A stretch of DNA of 64,000 bases, from contig CAYJFB010000013.1 in NCBI GenBank assembly GCA_964369685.1, forward strand, positions 5,429 to 69,428. Reading direction: 5' to 3'. The position numbers and the translations under genes were made by a program. This stretch comes from Avidesulfovibrio sp964369685. GTDB taxonomy: Bacteria > Desulfobacterota > Desulfovibrionia > Desulfovibrionales > Desulfovibrionaceae. This document shows, one piece after another, positions 1-7,651 of this stretch. Position 1 is the first letter of the stretch, and each line of letters begins with the position of its first letter. The notes under the pieces were generated by a model. That model was not told the origin of the DNA and did no database searches. It saw nothing but the letters and a program-made list of their open reading frames with translations.

Positions 1-1692
1 AGAACACAAGCGTAAATCCAATTCTTCAACAAAGCGATGCGCGGCTTTACGCGCTTCGGCAAGGGCGTTGCCTTCCATAGATGCAGAAAGATCAATCACC
101 AAGAGCGTGTGTGTATGACGGACGTTGAAACGTTTTGCAGATTCAGGTGAACCGTAAAAACGTTCGGCTTCACCGAGAGCAACACTTTCACGGGTTACGG
201 GGAGTTTTTTCCCGGAAAGCGTGTCAGTCGCATTGACGTGTACAAGACCGCTCTTATCATAGTGATATTCAATGCCAATCCGCGCTTTACCGCTTGGGTT
301 GCCTGAAATACGGCGCACAACATGTCTGTCCATAAACGTGAGATCATGCGGTGAGGTGCTTTCACCTTGAGTCAGAAAAATATCCATAATTGTTGAGCCG
401 TGTGTGGGCACGTTCAAAATCAAATCGCGTGATGCTGTACAAGGTACGGGCGTGTCTTTTCTCAGTAAAATTTCATTAACAAACCGCGTGCCGTCTTCAG
501 ATTCGACAAGAACACCAAGGCTGTGCGTGGTCACATCATGAATGGCACGCACACCCGGCAACGTGTATGCAAAGGTTTTTGGGGGTGTGATTTTCGTCTG
601 GTCTGGTTGTGTTTTTGGTGCGTGCGCTTCGAGGTGTGCGGCTTCCAAGGCCGCACCGAGCGCCACGGCTTCATCGACATTGACTCCCGACAGAGGCTCT
701 TTACCAAATAATGTTGTGATAAGTTCGTGTATCATGGGCATGCGTGTTGATCCGCCGACCAACAAAATGTTGTCCACATTCTTTGCGCGCAAGCCTGTTT
801 GTGTCAACAATTTCTCGCATAAGGATCGTGTGCGTTGCAACAAGTCGGCGGTTAAATCGGCAAAATGTTCGCGTGTCAGTTCATATCGTCCGCTGAATTT
901 GCCATGACGAAGCGTGACGGTCGTGCTTGTGGCTGATGAAAGTTGCTTTTTGGCATTTTCGGCTTTGAGCAACAATTCACCGATCACTTCCATATCTTCC
1001 GTCGGATCGACATGAAATTCATTTTGAAAAGCATCCAGCAGATGATCGACAATGCGTTCATCCCAATCTTTACCACCAAGGCGATAGTCGCCTTCTGAAG
1101 ACAATACCGCAAGCTCATTTTCACGCACTTCAAGCAGCGTGACATCAAACGTTCCGCCACCCAAATCATATACCAAAAGACGCTGACCGTTCATTGCCGC
1201 AAGTTCGGTAGCTTGCGCTGCGCTGTAGGCCCATGCGGCGGCTGTCGGTTCATTGAGTGTATGCAACACTTGAAGACCCACCTTTTCCGCTGCCAAGGCC
1301 GTATTACGTCGTTCTGTTTCACGAAAATACGCAGGTACGGTAATCACCGCACGCTCAATGCTGTCTCCCACAACGCGCTCTGCGTCCTTTTTTAATTTTT
1401 CCAAAACAAGACTCGAAAGTTCTACAGCTGTATAATCTTTATCGGGTGCGGGAAAAATATAATTGGGATTGCCCATTTCGCGTTTAAAAAAGACCGCAAC
1501 GGACGGATCGCCCGCTTCTTTACGCGCCTTGGCTTCTTGACCGACAACAACACCCCCTGCACCAAAGGCCACACAGGATGGCGTAACACGAATGCCTTCG
1601 GCGTTGGCAATAATAACCGCGTTTCCATGCTCATCAAGTCGCGCCAATGCTGAATTTGTCGTGCCAAGATCAATTCCTACGGTAATCCCCAT
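1..1692 (-). CDS. Hsp70 (DnaK-like) protein fused to a von Willebrand A domain, C-terminus beyond window
   Basis: Open on the minus strand from ATG at 1692 to the window edge, 564 codons without a stop. The start has an AAGGAC Shine-Dalgarno. It opens with the actin-like ATPase signature GIDLGTTNSA and contains NEPTAAAWAY and LLVYDLGGGTFDVTL (phosphate 2 loop) and LLVGGSTRMP, so residues 1-370 are an Hsp70 nucleotide-binding domain. Residues about 395-510 resemble the beta substrate-binding domain (NVPTHGSTIMDIFLTQGES, then DKSGLVHVNATDTLSGKK). Instead of the helical lid, the reading frame then enters HTLLVIDLSASMEG, a DxSxS metal-ion-dependent adhesion site typical of VWA domains, from about residue 525. 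The fusion is in one frame and I see no frameshift. ATP-driven chaperone activity is known for the family; a role for the VWA part in partner recognition is inference. This is not the standard dnaK, which lacks a VWA domain. Confidence 0.85.
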   Translation of the reverse strand, partial: MGITVGIDLGTTNSALARLDEHGNAVIIANAEGIRVTPSCVAFGAGGVVVGQEAKARKEAGDPSVAVFFKREMGNPNYIFPAPDKDYTAVELSSLVLEKLKKDAERVVGDSIERAVITVPAYFRETERRNTALAAEKVGLQVLHTLNEPTAAAWAYSAAQATELAAMNGQRLLVYDLGGGTFDVTLLEVRENELAVLSSEGDYRLGGKDWDERIVDHLLDAFQNEFHVDPTEDMEVIGELLLKAENAKKQLSSATSTTVTLRHGKFSGRYELTREHFADLTADLLQRTRSLCEKLLTQTGLRAKNVDNILLVGGSTRMPMIHELITTLFGKEPLSGVNVDEAVALGAALEAAHLEAHAPKTQPDQTKITPPKTFAYTLPGVRAIHDVTTHSLGVLVESEDGTRFVNEILLRKDTPVPCTASRDLILNVPTHGSTIMDIFLTQGESTSPHDLTFMDRHVVRRISGNPSGKARIGIEYHYDKSGLVHVNATDTLSGKKLPVTRESVALGEAERFYGSPESAKRFNVRHTHTLLVIDLSASMEGNALAEARKAAHRFVEELDLRLCS

Positions 1693-1802
1693 GACGTGTC
1701 CTTTTTGTTGTTTTTCTCTTCGCAAGCGCGCGTTTTGTTAGGATCAATAAAACAGAGTCTCACAAACAGCAGAGTCTTCCAAATAGACTTCATCGTTCTC
1801 AA

Positions 1803-1845
1803 AGCGAAAAGCTCACAAGAGTCCTGCCCCTGTGAGCTTTTCGCT
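1803..1845 (-). terminator. 15-bp perfect hairpin after secG
   Basis: The arms 1803-1817 and 1831-1845 (AGCGAAAAGCTCACA and its complement) are perfectly paired around a 13-nt loop. It lies between the end of secG and the start of the Hsp70-VWA gene on the same strand, so it probably ends the tpiA-secG transcript. The T-run that follows on the minus strand is short, so intrinsic termination is likely but not certain. Confidence 0.5.
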
Positions 1846-1876
1846 CTTAACTATAGATGTCTCAAACAAAATCAGT

Positions 1877-2320
1877 TTATTCTTGCGAATTTTCAGGACT
1901 CGTTGTCGATTGTTCTTGTGTTGGTGGTGTGACTGTTTCCGGTGCTGTTGTGTCAACTGTTGGGTTTTGTGATTCGATCACTTGTGTCGTGGGCACTTCA
2001 GGCGTTGTCGGTGCAACGGTTTCGGGCGTTGTTGGGGCTGTCGGTGCAGCGGTGTTTTCAAGGCGAATGTCAAGAATCGAGGAATCGTCTTGGTTGGCAG
2101 TATTTGTCAAAACATTATAACTCAGCGATGTGATGACAAAAAGTACGGCAACAAATGTTGTCAGTTTTGTCAACAAACCGCCTGCACCCGAACTGCCAAA
2201 AACTGAAGCATTGCCACCGCCAAAAATAACCCCCATGCCTTCTTTGCCCGCTTGCAAGAGTACAAGGACAACAAGAAACACACAAACAATCACATGTAAT
2301 GTCAAAAGAAGAGTTTCCAA
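1877..2320 (-). CDS. secG: Preprotein translocase subunit SecG
   Basis: 147 residues. Small subunit of the SecYEG channel in the inner membrane. Two hydrophobic segments (about residues 3-23 and 52-72) flank the conserved SecG loop (LLQAGKEGMGVIFGGG, then GLLTKLTTF). The start is a TTG at 2320 preceded by AGGAG at good spacing; no upstream ATG fits. After residue 75 there is a long low-complexity tail rich in Thr, Pro, Ala and Val with repeated TTPE-like units, roughly doubling the usual size of about 75-110 residues. It follows tpiA on the same strand, an arrangement common in bacteria. Confidence 0.9.
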   Translation of the reverse strand: METLLLTLHVIVCVFLVVLVLLQAGKEGMGVIFGGGNASVFGSSGAGGLLTKLTTFVAVLFVITSLSYNVLTNTANQDDSSILDIRLENTAAPTAPTTPETVAPTTPEVPTTQVIESQNPTVDTTAPETVTPPTQEQSTTSPENSQE

Positions 2321-2465
2321 AAGATGCTCCTACAGATTTTTTGCACAGATTTTTCCTGTGGCATAAACGCTTTAGCCTGCTGGTGGCGAGAAGCGTCTTT
2401 CGCCAAAACGTGTGCAAGCACCGTATATCTATCCTGAAAAACTCCCAAGGAGTACAGAAACACTG

Positions 2466-3215
2466 TTAGGCTAAGGCAATGTTCGTAAAACTATCAGCCT
2501 GTAAAGAAGCTCCTCCTACCAGAACTCCGTTGACATTGTCAAGTGTCAGAATTTGTGTGGCATTTTCCGGTTTTACACTGCCGCCGTAAAGAATGGGCAT
2601 GGTGTCTGCGTCAACACTCGAAATATCAGCAAGCAAGCGGCGCACAAGCGCGTGTGCTTCCACAATATCATCATTGGAAGCCACTTTCCCTGTACCGATG
2701 GCCCAAACGGGTTCATAAGCCAAGGCAAGGCGTTCCATGGGCAGAGATTTTTCTTGACGCAATGTTTCAAGCTGACTGCGCAAAACGGTTTCAAGTTTTC
2801 CGGCTTCCCGTTCTTCGAGGGTTTCTCCGATACATAACATCACGGAAAAGTCTTTTTCAAGACAACAATGCACTTTTTCTCCAACGAGTTTTTCACTTTC
2901 GCCAAAAACATGACGACGCTCGGAATGGCCTGCAAGCACCCATTGAACACCACAATCTTGCAACATTCTGGGTGATATTTCGCCTGTAAATGCCCCTTCT
3001 TCTGCAGGGTACACGTTTTGCGCTCCAAGATTCAACCAACTTGTGCCGGACACAATCGCAGAAATATCTGAAAGAGCCGTAAACGGTGAGAAAACAAGCA
3101 CTTCACGATCTTTTTTAAGATTTGTTCCGATCAGTTGTTGCAATTCTCCGATATAATTTTTGGCTTCGGCACGAGTTTTATACATTTTCCAGTTGGCTGC
3201 AATAATGGTACGCAT
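2466..3215 (-). CDS. tpiA: Triosephosphate isomerase
   Basis: 249 residues, normal for the family. Interconverts dihydroxyacetone phosphate and glyceraldehyde 3-phosphate in glycolysis and gluconeogenesis, in the cytoplasm. The catalytic residues are in place: Lys in NWKMYK near the N-terminus, His in WVLAGHSERR and Glu in LAYEPVWAIGTGK. The phosphate-binding loop VNGVLVGGASL is near the end. The ATG at 3215 has a GGGAG ribosome site. secG follows 145 bp downstream with no strong terminator between, so the two may be co-transcribed. Confidence 0.97.
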   Translation of the reverse strand: MRTIIAANWKMYKTRAEAKNYIGELQQLIGTNLKKDREVLVFSPFTALSDISAIVSGTSWLNLGAQNVYPAEEGAFTGEISPRMLQDCGVQWVLAGHSERRHVFGESEKLVGEKVHCCLEKDFSVMLCIGETLEEREAGKLETVLRSQLETLRQEKSLPMERLALAYEPVWAIGTGKVASNDDIVEAHALVRRLLADISSVDADTMPILYGGSVKPENATQILTLDNVNGVLVGGASLQADSFTNIALA

Positions 3216-3507
3216 AACACTCCCTTTTGTTTTTAAGGTTTTTCGTTTTTTTTCTTGAAAGACGCCATAAGAACTTCTGATTACAGTTTATCTTTCATAA
3301 CAAGAGACATTTTTTCAGTCAAGAAATGTGGTTTCAGAGAGCGTGAATGCTGAACAGTTTTTTGTCAATGTTTTAATAACGCAAGCGTTAAGAATGCTTT
3401 TTCCATGTTTCTTGCTATTAGAGACAGCCCCAGAATTGTATTGAAGCGTTCAAGCATTGAGCTTCTATTACTGTTTGTCTCTTTTTTCCAACATTCCTTA
3501 TTGTCGT

Positions 3508-4416
3508 TTATGTAGAGGTATTTTGTTCAAAACGGCTTCTTGATTGCATCATCAAGCTGTGTGACGTTTCAAAATCATGAATATCAAAGATTTCAAGATT
3601 GACCACGCCTTGGAAACGGTATGTCCAGAGAGCATGGAGGACGCTGTCCAACCATTTTTTAGGCATATAGAAGAGCGACTTATGATCACGCGGATGTTTG
3701 CCAAACAAGGTGCGCATGGCTTGGCGTGTGGGACGTGGGGGCAGTGAATTTCGTGCCGAGGTGCGTGTCTTTGCGGGATCGGGAAACAAACCGTGTAGAT
3801 GAATCAAGCGTGTTTGCGGAAGCCATTTTTGTAAGAGCGGCAACGGATCATGCATGTCTTTCCATAGATGCCCGATGTCCATACAACGAGAATAGGGGGT
3901 TTGTTCAAGCCATGGATCTAAAAAATCAACGGGATAGGCTTCCAGATTTTCAATAGCCAGTTTGGCGGGATCGTCAAGATGTTTGGCTATGTCGAGCAGC
4001 ATGTTTGCGGTACGTGCGCGTTGTTCGCTTGTCGGATACAGACCCGTATTGTAGAGTTCGGGAAAATCAAGATGCAACACATAGCTGTGCGGTTGCAAAG
4101 GTGCAACGCGTTCCATGCTCATGAGCACGTGTGAATAAAATTTTTTGCTGTCTTGTTCCGTGCTGCAATGACCGTCTGTCGGCAAGTGGACATGTAGAGT
4201 TGTGCCTTCACTATCGAGAACAGTTGCGATGTCACGTATTTCTTGTTCAGAAATCAACCATTTTCCGTTATCGCCGACGCCTGTCAACAACAACGCCACA
4301 TCGTCACAGTGTTTTGCCGTATAGCGAACGCCTTCCACATAATTTGCGTGTAAAAGAAACGATGTACCGCCAAGACGAGTATGCGGAAGGGTGAAGTGTT
4401 TTCTTTGTTGTGACAT
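3508..4416 (-). CDS. cbiR: CbiR-like cobamide-remodelling phosphodiesterase (TIM barrel)
   Basis: 302 residues from the ATG at 4416, which has AAGGGTG upstream; a GTG 21 nt earlier is possible but has no site. The pattern matches the xylose-isomerase-like TIM barrel family to which CbiR belongs: RLGGTSFLL at the start, LHVHLPTDGH, YVLHLDFPE, AIENLEAYPVDFLDPWL, CMDIGHLWKD, LIHLHG and DHKSLFYMPKKWLD. His, Glu and Asp of these motifs would bind the metals. CbiR in Akkermansia cleaves the nucleotide loop of cobamides so that they can be rebuilt with another lower ligand. The family call rests on remembered motif order; other AP-endonuclease-type TIM barrels are the alternative. No cobalamin genes are adjacent. 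Confidence 0.7.
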   Translation of the reverse strand: MSQQRKHFTLPHTRLGGTSFLLHANYVEGVRYTAKHCDDVALLLTGVGDNGKWLISEQEIRDIATVLDSEGTTLHVHLPTDGHCSTEQDSKKFYSHVLMSMERVAPLQPHSYVLHLDFPELYNTGLYPTSEQRARTANMLLDIAKHLDDPAKLAIENLEAYPVDFLDPWLEQTPYSRCMDIGHLWKDMHDPLPLLQKWLPQTRLIHLHGLFPDPAKTRTSARNSLPPRPTRQAMRTLFGKHPRDHKSLFYMPKKWLDSVLHALWTYRFQGVVNLEIFDIHDFETSHSLMMQSRSRFEQNTST

Positions 4417-4510
4417 CAAAGCACCCTTTTTTATCACTCAGAAAAAAGTAACAATATCTTGAAAAAACGGGCAGTAATGATATCACTGCCCGTCATTGTG
4501 TTGTTTGGCA

Positions 4511-4593
4511 TGGTGCGAGAGGGGGGATTTGAACCCCCACGGTTACCCGCCGGATTCTAAGTCCGGTGCGTCTACCAGCTCCGCCACTCTCGC
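4511..4593 (-). tRNA. tRNA-Leu (anticodon UAG)
   Basis: Read on the minus strand the 7-bp acceptor stem GCGAGAG/CTCTCGC closes the molecule and CCA is encoded (plus positions 4511-4513). The anticodon loop CTTAGAA carries UAG (leucine, CUA). The long variable arm and the D loop GCTGGTAGACGC are those of a class II leucine tRNA, and the T arm GGGGGTTCAAATCCCCC is perfect. Confidence 0.96.
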
Positions 4594-4711
4594 GACAGAG
4601 GCACTGTGCCATAGTTTATGGCAACAAGCAAGTGTTCCGATCTTTTTTCAGTAATCAGTGTTGAGAGAGGAGATATTTTTTTCAAGAGTCGTTCAATCTT
4701 GTCGATCTCTC

Positions 4712-5545
4712 TTATCCCGTCTGCATTATATTTAGAGCGCTTTCCAAGGCTTTGAGTCCTGCACCGGTTTTTTTCATTTCAATTGAGAAGATGCCTGTAT
4801 AGCCACGTTGACATAACAGTGTTTTCATTGTTTCAAACAAGTTTTTGGCTTGTGTATCAAGTGGTTCAAGAAAGGGCATGCTAAAATGAATATGCTGTGG
4901 TATGATGTGTGCGGCATCCCATTGTGCGGCGAGTTCTTTTGGGGTTTCGGCATTCATTTGCATCACGCCTGTATCAATTTGTAAACCAAAACCACGGTGA
5001 TTGACCGTACGCACCAAGGTTGTCACGGCTTCATGTGTGGTCATAAAATCACATTGATAGGCGGCGGCATTGGCTTCAAGACACAAAACACAACCGTACT
5101 CATACGCTTCAACGGCACGCTGAAAAAAAAAGTTTGCAGCGATGTCAAAGGCGTCTTTTTCTGAAAGTCCGTTACGTTGTCTGTTTTTGGGTGAGCCAAA
5201 AATTAATGTTTGCACGCCCAAGCCTTGCGCTACACGAAAAACTGTGCGCAAATGGGCGGCAAGCGCGTCTCGTTCTTTTTCCGATCCGAAAAGTACCAAT
5301 TCAGGACGTCCAAACAACAACGCCTGCATGGCTTGAAGCGGTAAGCCTTGTTCTTCCCAAAAATGTTTTTCGTCTTGCAATTGTTTGGTACTGACAGCTT
5401 CCAACGGACAAGAAAATAATCCCGGAGCGCCTTCAAGCGCGTTGGCACCGTGCTTGCGCAACAGTGCGGCGGCTTTGAGATTTTCTGAAGGATCCCAAGC
5501 AATACAAGAGACTGCACAATGATTAGACAATGAATGAGACATCAT
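4712..5545 (-). CDS. Sugar phosphate isomerase/epimerase family TIM barrel
   Basis: 277 residues from ATG 5545, which has AAGAGAAG upstream. An earlier start would overlap the preceding gene and add a T-rich stretch that does not look coding. The N-terminal SCIAWDPSENLKAAALLRKHG and the series VLCLEANAAAY (Glu), GLQIDTGVM (Asp), PQHIHFSMP (His) and GIFSIEMKKTG (Glu) give the Glu-Asp-His-Glu metal site of the xylose-isomerase-like superfamily. Substrate unknown. It is the last gene of a minus-strand operon with an epimerase and a membrane glycosyltransferase-like protein, so a role in making a nucleotide- or lipid-linked sugar is likely. Confidence 0.75.
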   Translation of the reverse strand: MMSHSLSNHCAVSCIAWDPSENLKAAALLRKHGANALEGAPGLFSCPLEAVSTKQLQDEKHFWEEQGLPLQAMQALLFGRPELVLFGSEKERDALAAHLRTVFRVAQGLGVQTLIFGSPKNRQRNGLSEKDAFDIAANFFFQRAVEAYEYGCVLCLEANAAAYQCDFMTTHEAVTTLVRTVNHRGFGLQIDTGVMQMNAETPKELAAQWDAAHIIPQHIHFSMPFLEPLDTQAKNLFETMKTLLCQRGYTGIFSIEMKKTGAGLKALESALNIMQTG

Positions 5546-5625
5546 TTGTTCGCTTCTCTTAACGGTTATTATGGAAAAGATTGTTCTGCCAAACAATGTT
5601 TTGTCAAAAAGTGTTTCTTCAACGC

Positions 5626-6405
5626 TTATTCTCTCAAAGACTGTTTTTCTTGTTTGACGAAACACCGCATTTTCTCAAATACTTCAGTGCTATTTTGTAT
5701 ATAATTGCCTGTTCTTCCAAAAAGATGCGCATGGCGGGTATGCATATCATACAAAGCGGGTGCGCTGTTTTGCGGTTTATTATGAAATTCAAAACCAAAC
5801 ACTTCACGGGCAAGATCGTCTACTGCTACGGGTTCGACAGCCAAATGAACCAAGTTCACAGCCGCATCTTGTGCAACACAACAATCTTTATATATGGTGT
5901 TTAGATCATAGAATTGAAAACGACTTTGCGAATGAATGTTGTCGATCTGATTGGTATGTAAAAAATCATAGATGATGTTTTTTTGTAAACCTTGCCCGAA
6001 AAGTCCGGGTAAACGAACTACTGTGACTGACGGAAAATACACACGCATCGTGTGCTCTAACTGTAAACGGTGCAAGCCATAGGGGTGTAAACCATCTGTT
6101 GTGGGTTCGCTGTGTTCGTTGACGGTACGCGGATCTTTAAAAACATCAACGGTCGAGATGTGTACAACTCGTGAACAAGAAACCGTTTTTAATATCTCAA
6201 CAAGCGTATCAATGCCGTGTTGATCTTCTGTTGGATGCTGATTTGCCCACCATTTGACGGCACGTACACCCGCGCACCACAATTCATCAACGTGTTGATT
6301 GCGTAAGGTTTCAATATTTGTAGAATTATAAAAGTCTGTGAAATTGCCTTGCCTTGCCAAGTTACCGCCAACAAAGCCTGTATGCCCGATCAACACTTTT
6401 TTCAT
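5626..6405 (-). CDS. NAD(P)-dependent epimerase/dehydratase (extended SDR)
   Basis: 259 residues, shorter than the usual 300-330. The Rossmann motif GHTGFVGGN is at residues 7-15, VVHISTVDVF is the Ser-containing strand and the catalytic tetrad position reads YGLHR: the family Lys of YxxxK is Arg here. VRLPGLFGQG follows. Extended SDRs of this type act on nucleotide sugars. The start overlaps the stop of the upstream glycosyltransferase gene by 4 bp (6402-6405), so the two are translationally coupled. The Lys-to-Arg change may alter or weaken the redox reaction; this needs an activity test to settle. Confidence 0.8.
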   Translation of the reverse strand: MKKVLIGHTGFVGGNLARQGNFTDFYNSTNIETLRNQHVDELWCAGVRAVKWWANQHPTEDQHGIDTLVEILKTVSCSRVVHISTVDVFKDPRTVNEHSEPTTDGLHPYGLHRLQLEHTMRVYFPSVTVVRLPGLFGQGLQKNIIYDFLHTNQIDNIHSQSRFQFYDLNTIYKDCCVAQDAAVNLVHLAVEPVAVDDLAREVFGFEFHNKPQNSAPALYDMHTRHAHLFGRTGNYIQNSTEVFEKMRCFVKQEKQSLRE

Positions 6406-7421
6406 TGTTTATCCGTTACATTAAGGTTTTCAATATGGCTCATAAAGTCTGTGTGTACAACGTGTTGCTGTGATGTTTCTTCACGGGCAATGTATACACT
6501 TTCTCGGCGTCCTTGTGCCAATTGTGCCGAAAAAATAGAAGCAAACACAAATAAAGAAAAAAAGATCCCAATGCCAAACACATTTAATAACATTGATGTG
6601 GTTGTCCAACCTGCTTGTACCGTCGGAAACAGAGTAAAAACCGCCAACACATAAAACAAATAACATAAATTCCCAATACCGAGCAATAAAGACAACCACG
6701 CCACAAGCAAAAGCATTCGTTGAGGAACCGTACCAAGAATCGCCATGCTGGAGGCAATACGCCTAAAGGTATTGCTGAGGGTATAGGGTTTACATTGTAC
6801 GCGCTCTGAAAGGATACTCGAACGGGCAGAAAGCGATGCCAAAAGCAAACGTGTTGAGGCCATGGAAAAACGATCTTGTGCGATGATTGCGTTGACCAAA
6901 CTCCGACTGTAACTGCCTGTGGTAGAAAGGGTATCGTTGAGTTGGTATCCCGTCAACCAATTGAGAATCTTTGTAAAAATTTTACTGGCAAGCATGTGTA
7001 CAGAACCATTTTGTGCGTATTCCGTACCGACAAAATCAACGTCTTGTGCAGTGTTTGCCATAGATTGTGATGTCATACTTTGTTCGGGCATCGCTTGTTC
7101 CAAAAGGAGTGGGACAATATGGGGTTCGGCTTCAGCAAGATCAAGCGTAACCACATAATCTCCAATAGCTTGTGTCATGCCGAGACGGCGCAAAGTGTGT
7201 TCAGGGGCGTCGCAGTTTGCCACAATGATACGACAATGCGGCAGCTGTTGTATCCGTGTCTCCGATGCAAAAAATGATAACGAGGGACTTCCAACAATTA
7301 ACAACTCATAATAACGAAAGCGTGCTTGTAAGAGTTCAGACAGCGCTTCCAAGCGTTCTGTTTGTAACATTTTGTCAAAAACCAATAAGACAGACACTAC
7401 AGCATCGGTATAAACAAACAT
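6402..7421 (-). CDS. GT2-like membrane glycosyltransferase with degenerate DxD site
   Basis: 339 residues. The overall plan is that of DPM1/GtrB-type polyprenyl-phosphate glycosyltransferases: an N-terminal GT-A-like half (ELLIVGSPSLS, then RRLGMTQAIGDYVVTLDLAEAEPHIV), a middle CKPYTLSNTFRRIASSMAILGTVPQRM, and two C-terminal transmembrane helices at about residues 232-260 and 272-298. The stretch where active enzymes have DxDLxxPPE reads LDLAEAEPH here, so the metal-binding Asp pair is not preserved. A short low-complexity insert (MPEQSMTSQSMAN) lies near residue 115. First gene of the operon with the epimerase and TIM-barrel genes. Either a divergent transferase or a non-catalytic partner. 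Confidence 0.65.
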   Translation of the reverse strand: MFVYTDAVVSVLLVFDKMLQTERLEALSELLQARFRYYELLIVGSPSLSFFASETRIQQLPHCRIIVANCDAPEHTLRRLGMTQAIGDYVVTLDLAEAEPHIVPLLLEQAMPEQSMTSQSMANTAQDVDFVGTEYAQNGSVHMLASKIFTKILNWLTGYQLNDTLSTTGSYSRSLVNAIIAQDRFSMASTRLLLASLSARSSILSERVQCKPYTLSNTFRRIASSMAILGTVPQRMLLLVAWLSLLLGIGNLCYLFYVLAVFTLFPTVQAGWTTTSMLLNVFGIGIFFSLFVFASIFSAQLAQGRRESVYIAREETSQQHVVHTDFMSHIENLNVTDKQ

Positions 7422-7546
7422 ACAATCAGCCTTCTTTTATTAGAGCGGTTTCAGCAGCAACATTGCTCTATGCACTTGTGCCTTGAGTTTTCCTAAATAT
7501 ATTCAAGGATTATTTTTTGATAAAAAGCCGTTCAGAGCCATTTGAA

Positions 7547-7588
7547 CTACGGCGCATGAACAGTGCGAAGCACAGGAATGCGCCGTAG
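7547..7588. repeat. 11-bp perfect hairpin with a nested 4-bp hairpin
   Basis: CTACGGCGCAT at 7547-7557 pairs perfectly with 7578-7588; inside the loop GTGC (7563-7566) pairs with GCAC (7570-7573) around GAA. It sits between moeA and the glycan operon, next to the G6/C6 hairpin at 7600-7624. Both genes run on the minus strand. It has no U-run and looks like a palindromic intergenic repeat unit. Confidence 0.7.
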
Positions 7589-7599
7589 AGTCAAGGGGG

Positions 7600-7624
7600 T
7601 TTGGGGGGAATTATTCCCCCCAAA
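7600..7624. repeat. G6/C6 hairpin, copy 1
   Basis: TTTGGGGGGAA (7600-7610) and TTCCCCCCAAA (7614-7624) form an 11-bp stem with a 3-nt loop, flanked on the right by further A residues. Similar G6...C6 hairpins occur at 47758-47777 and 61079-61096, each directly after a gene end. It may act as a transcription barrier for moeA or be a dispersed repeat. Confidence 0.65.
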
Positions 7625-7651
7625 AAAAAGAACAATCAATCTAAAAAAACT

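Noticed and set aside
523..907. Two short plus-strand frames within the Hsp70-VWA region
   Set aside because: Antisense to the Hsp70 domain; they are shadows.
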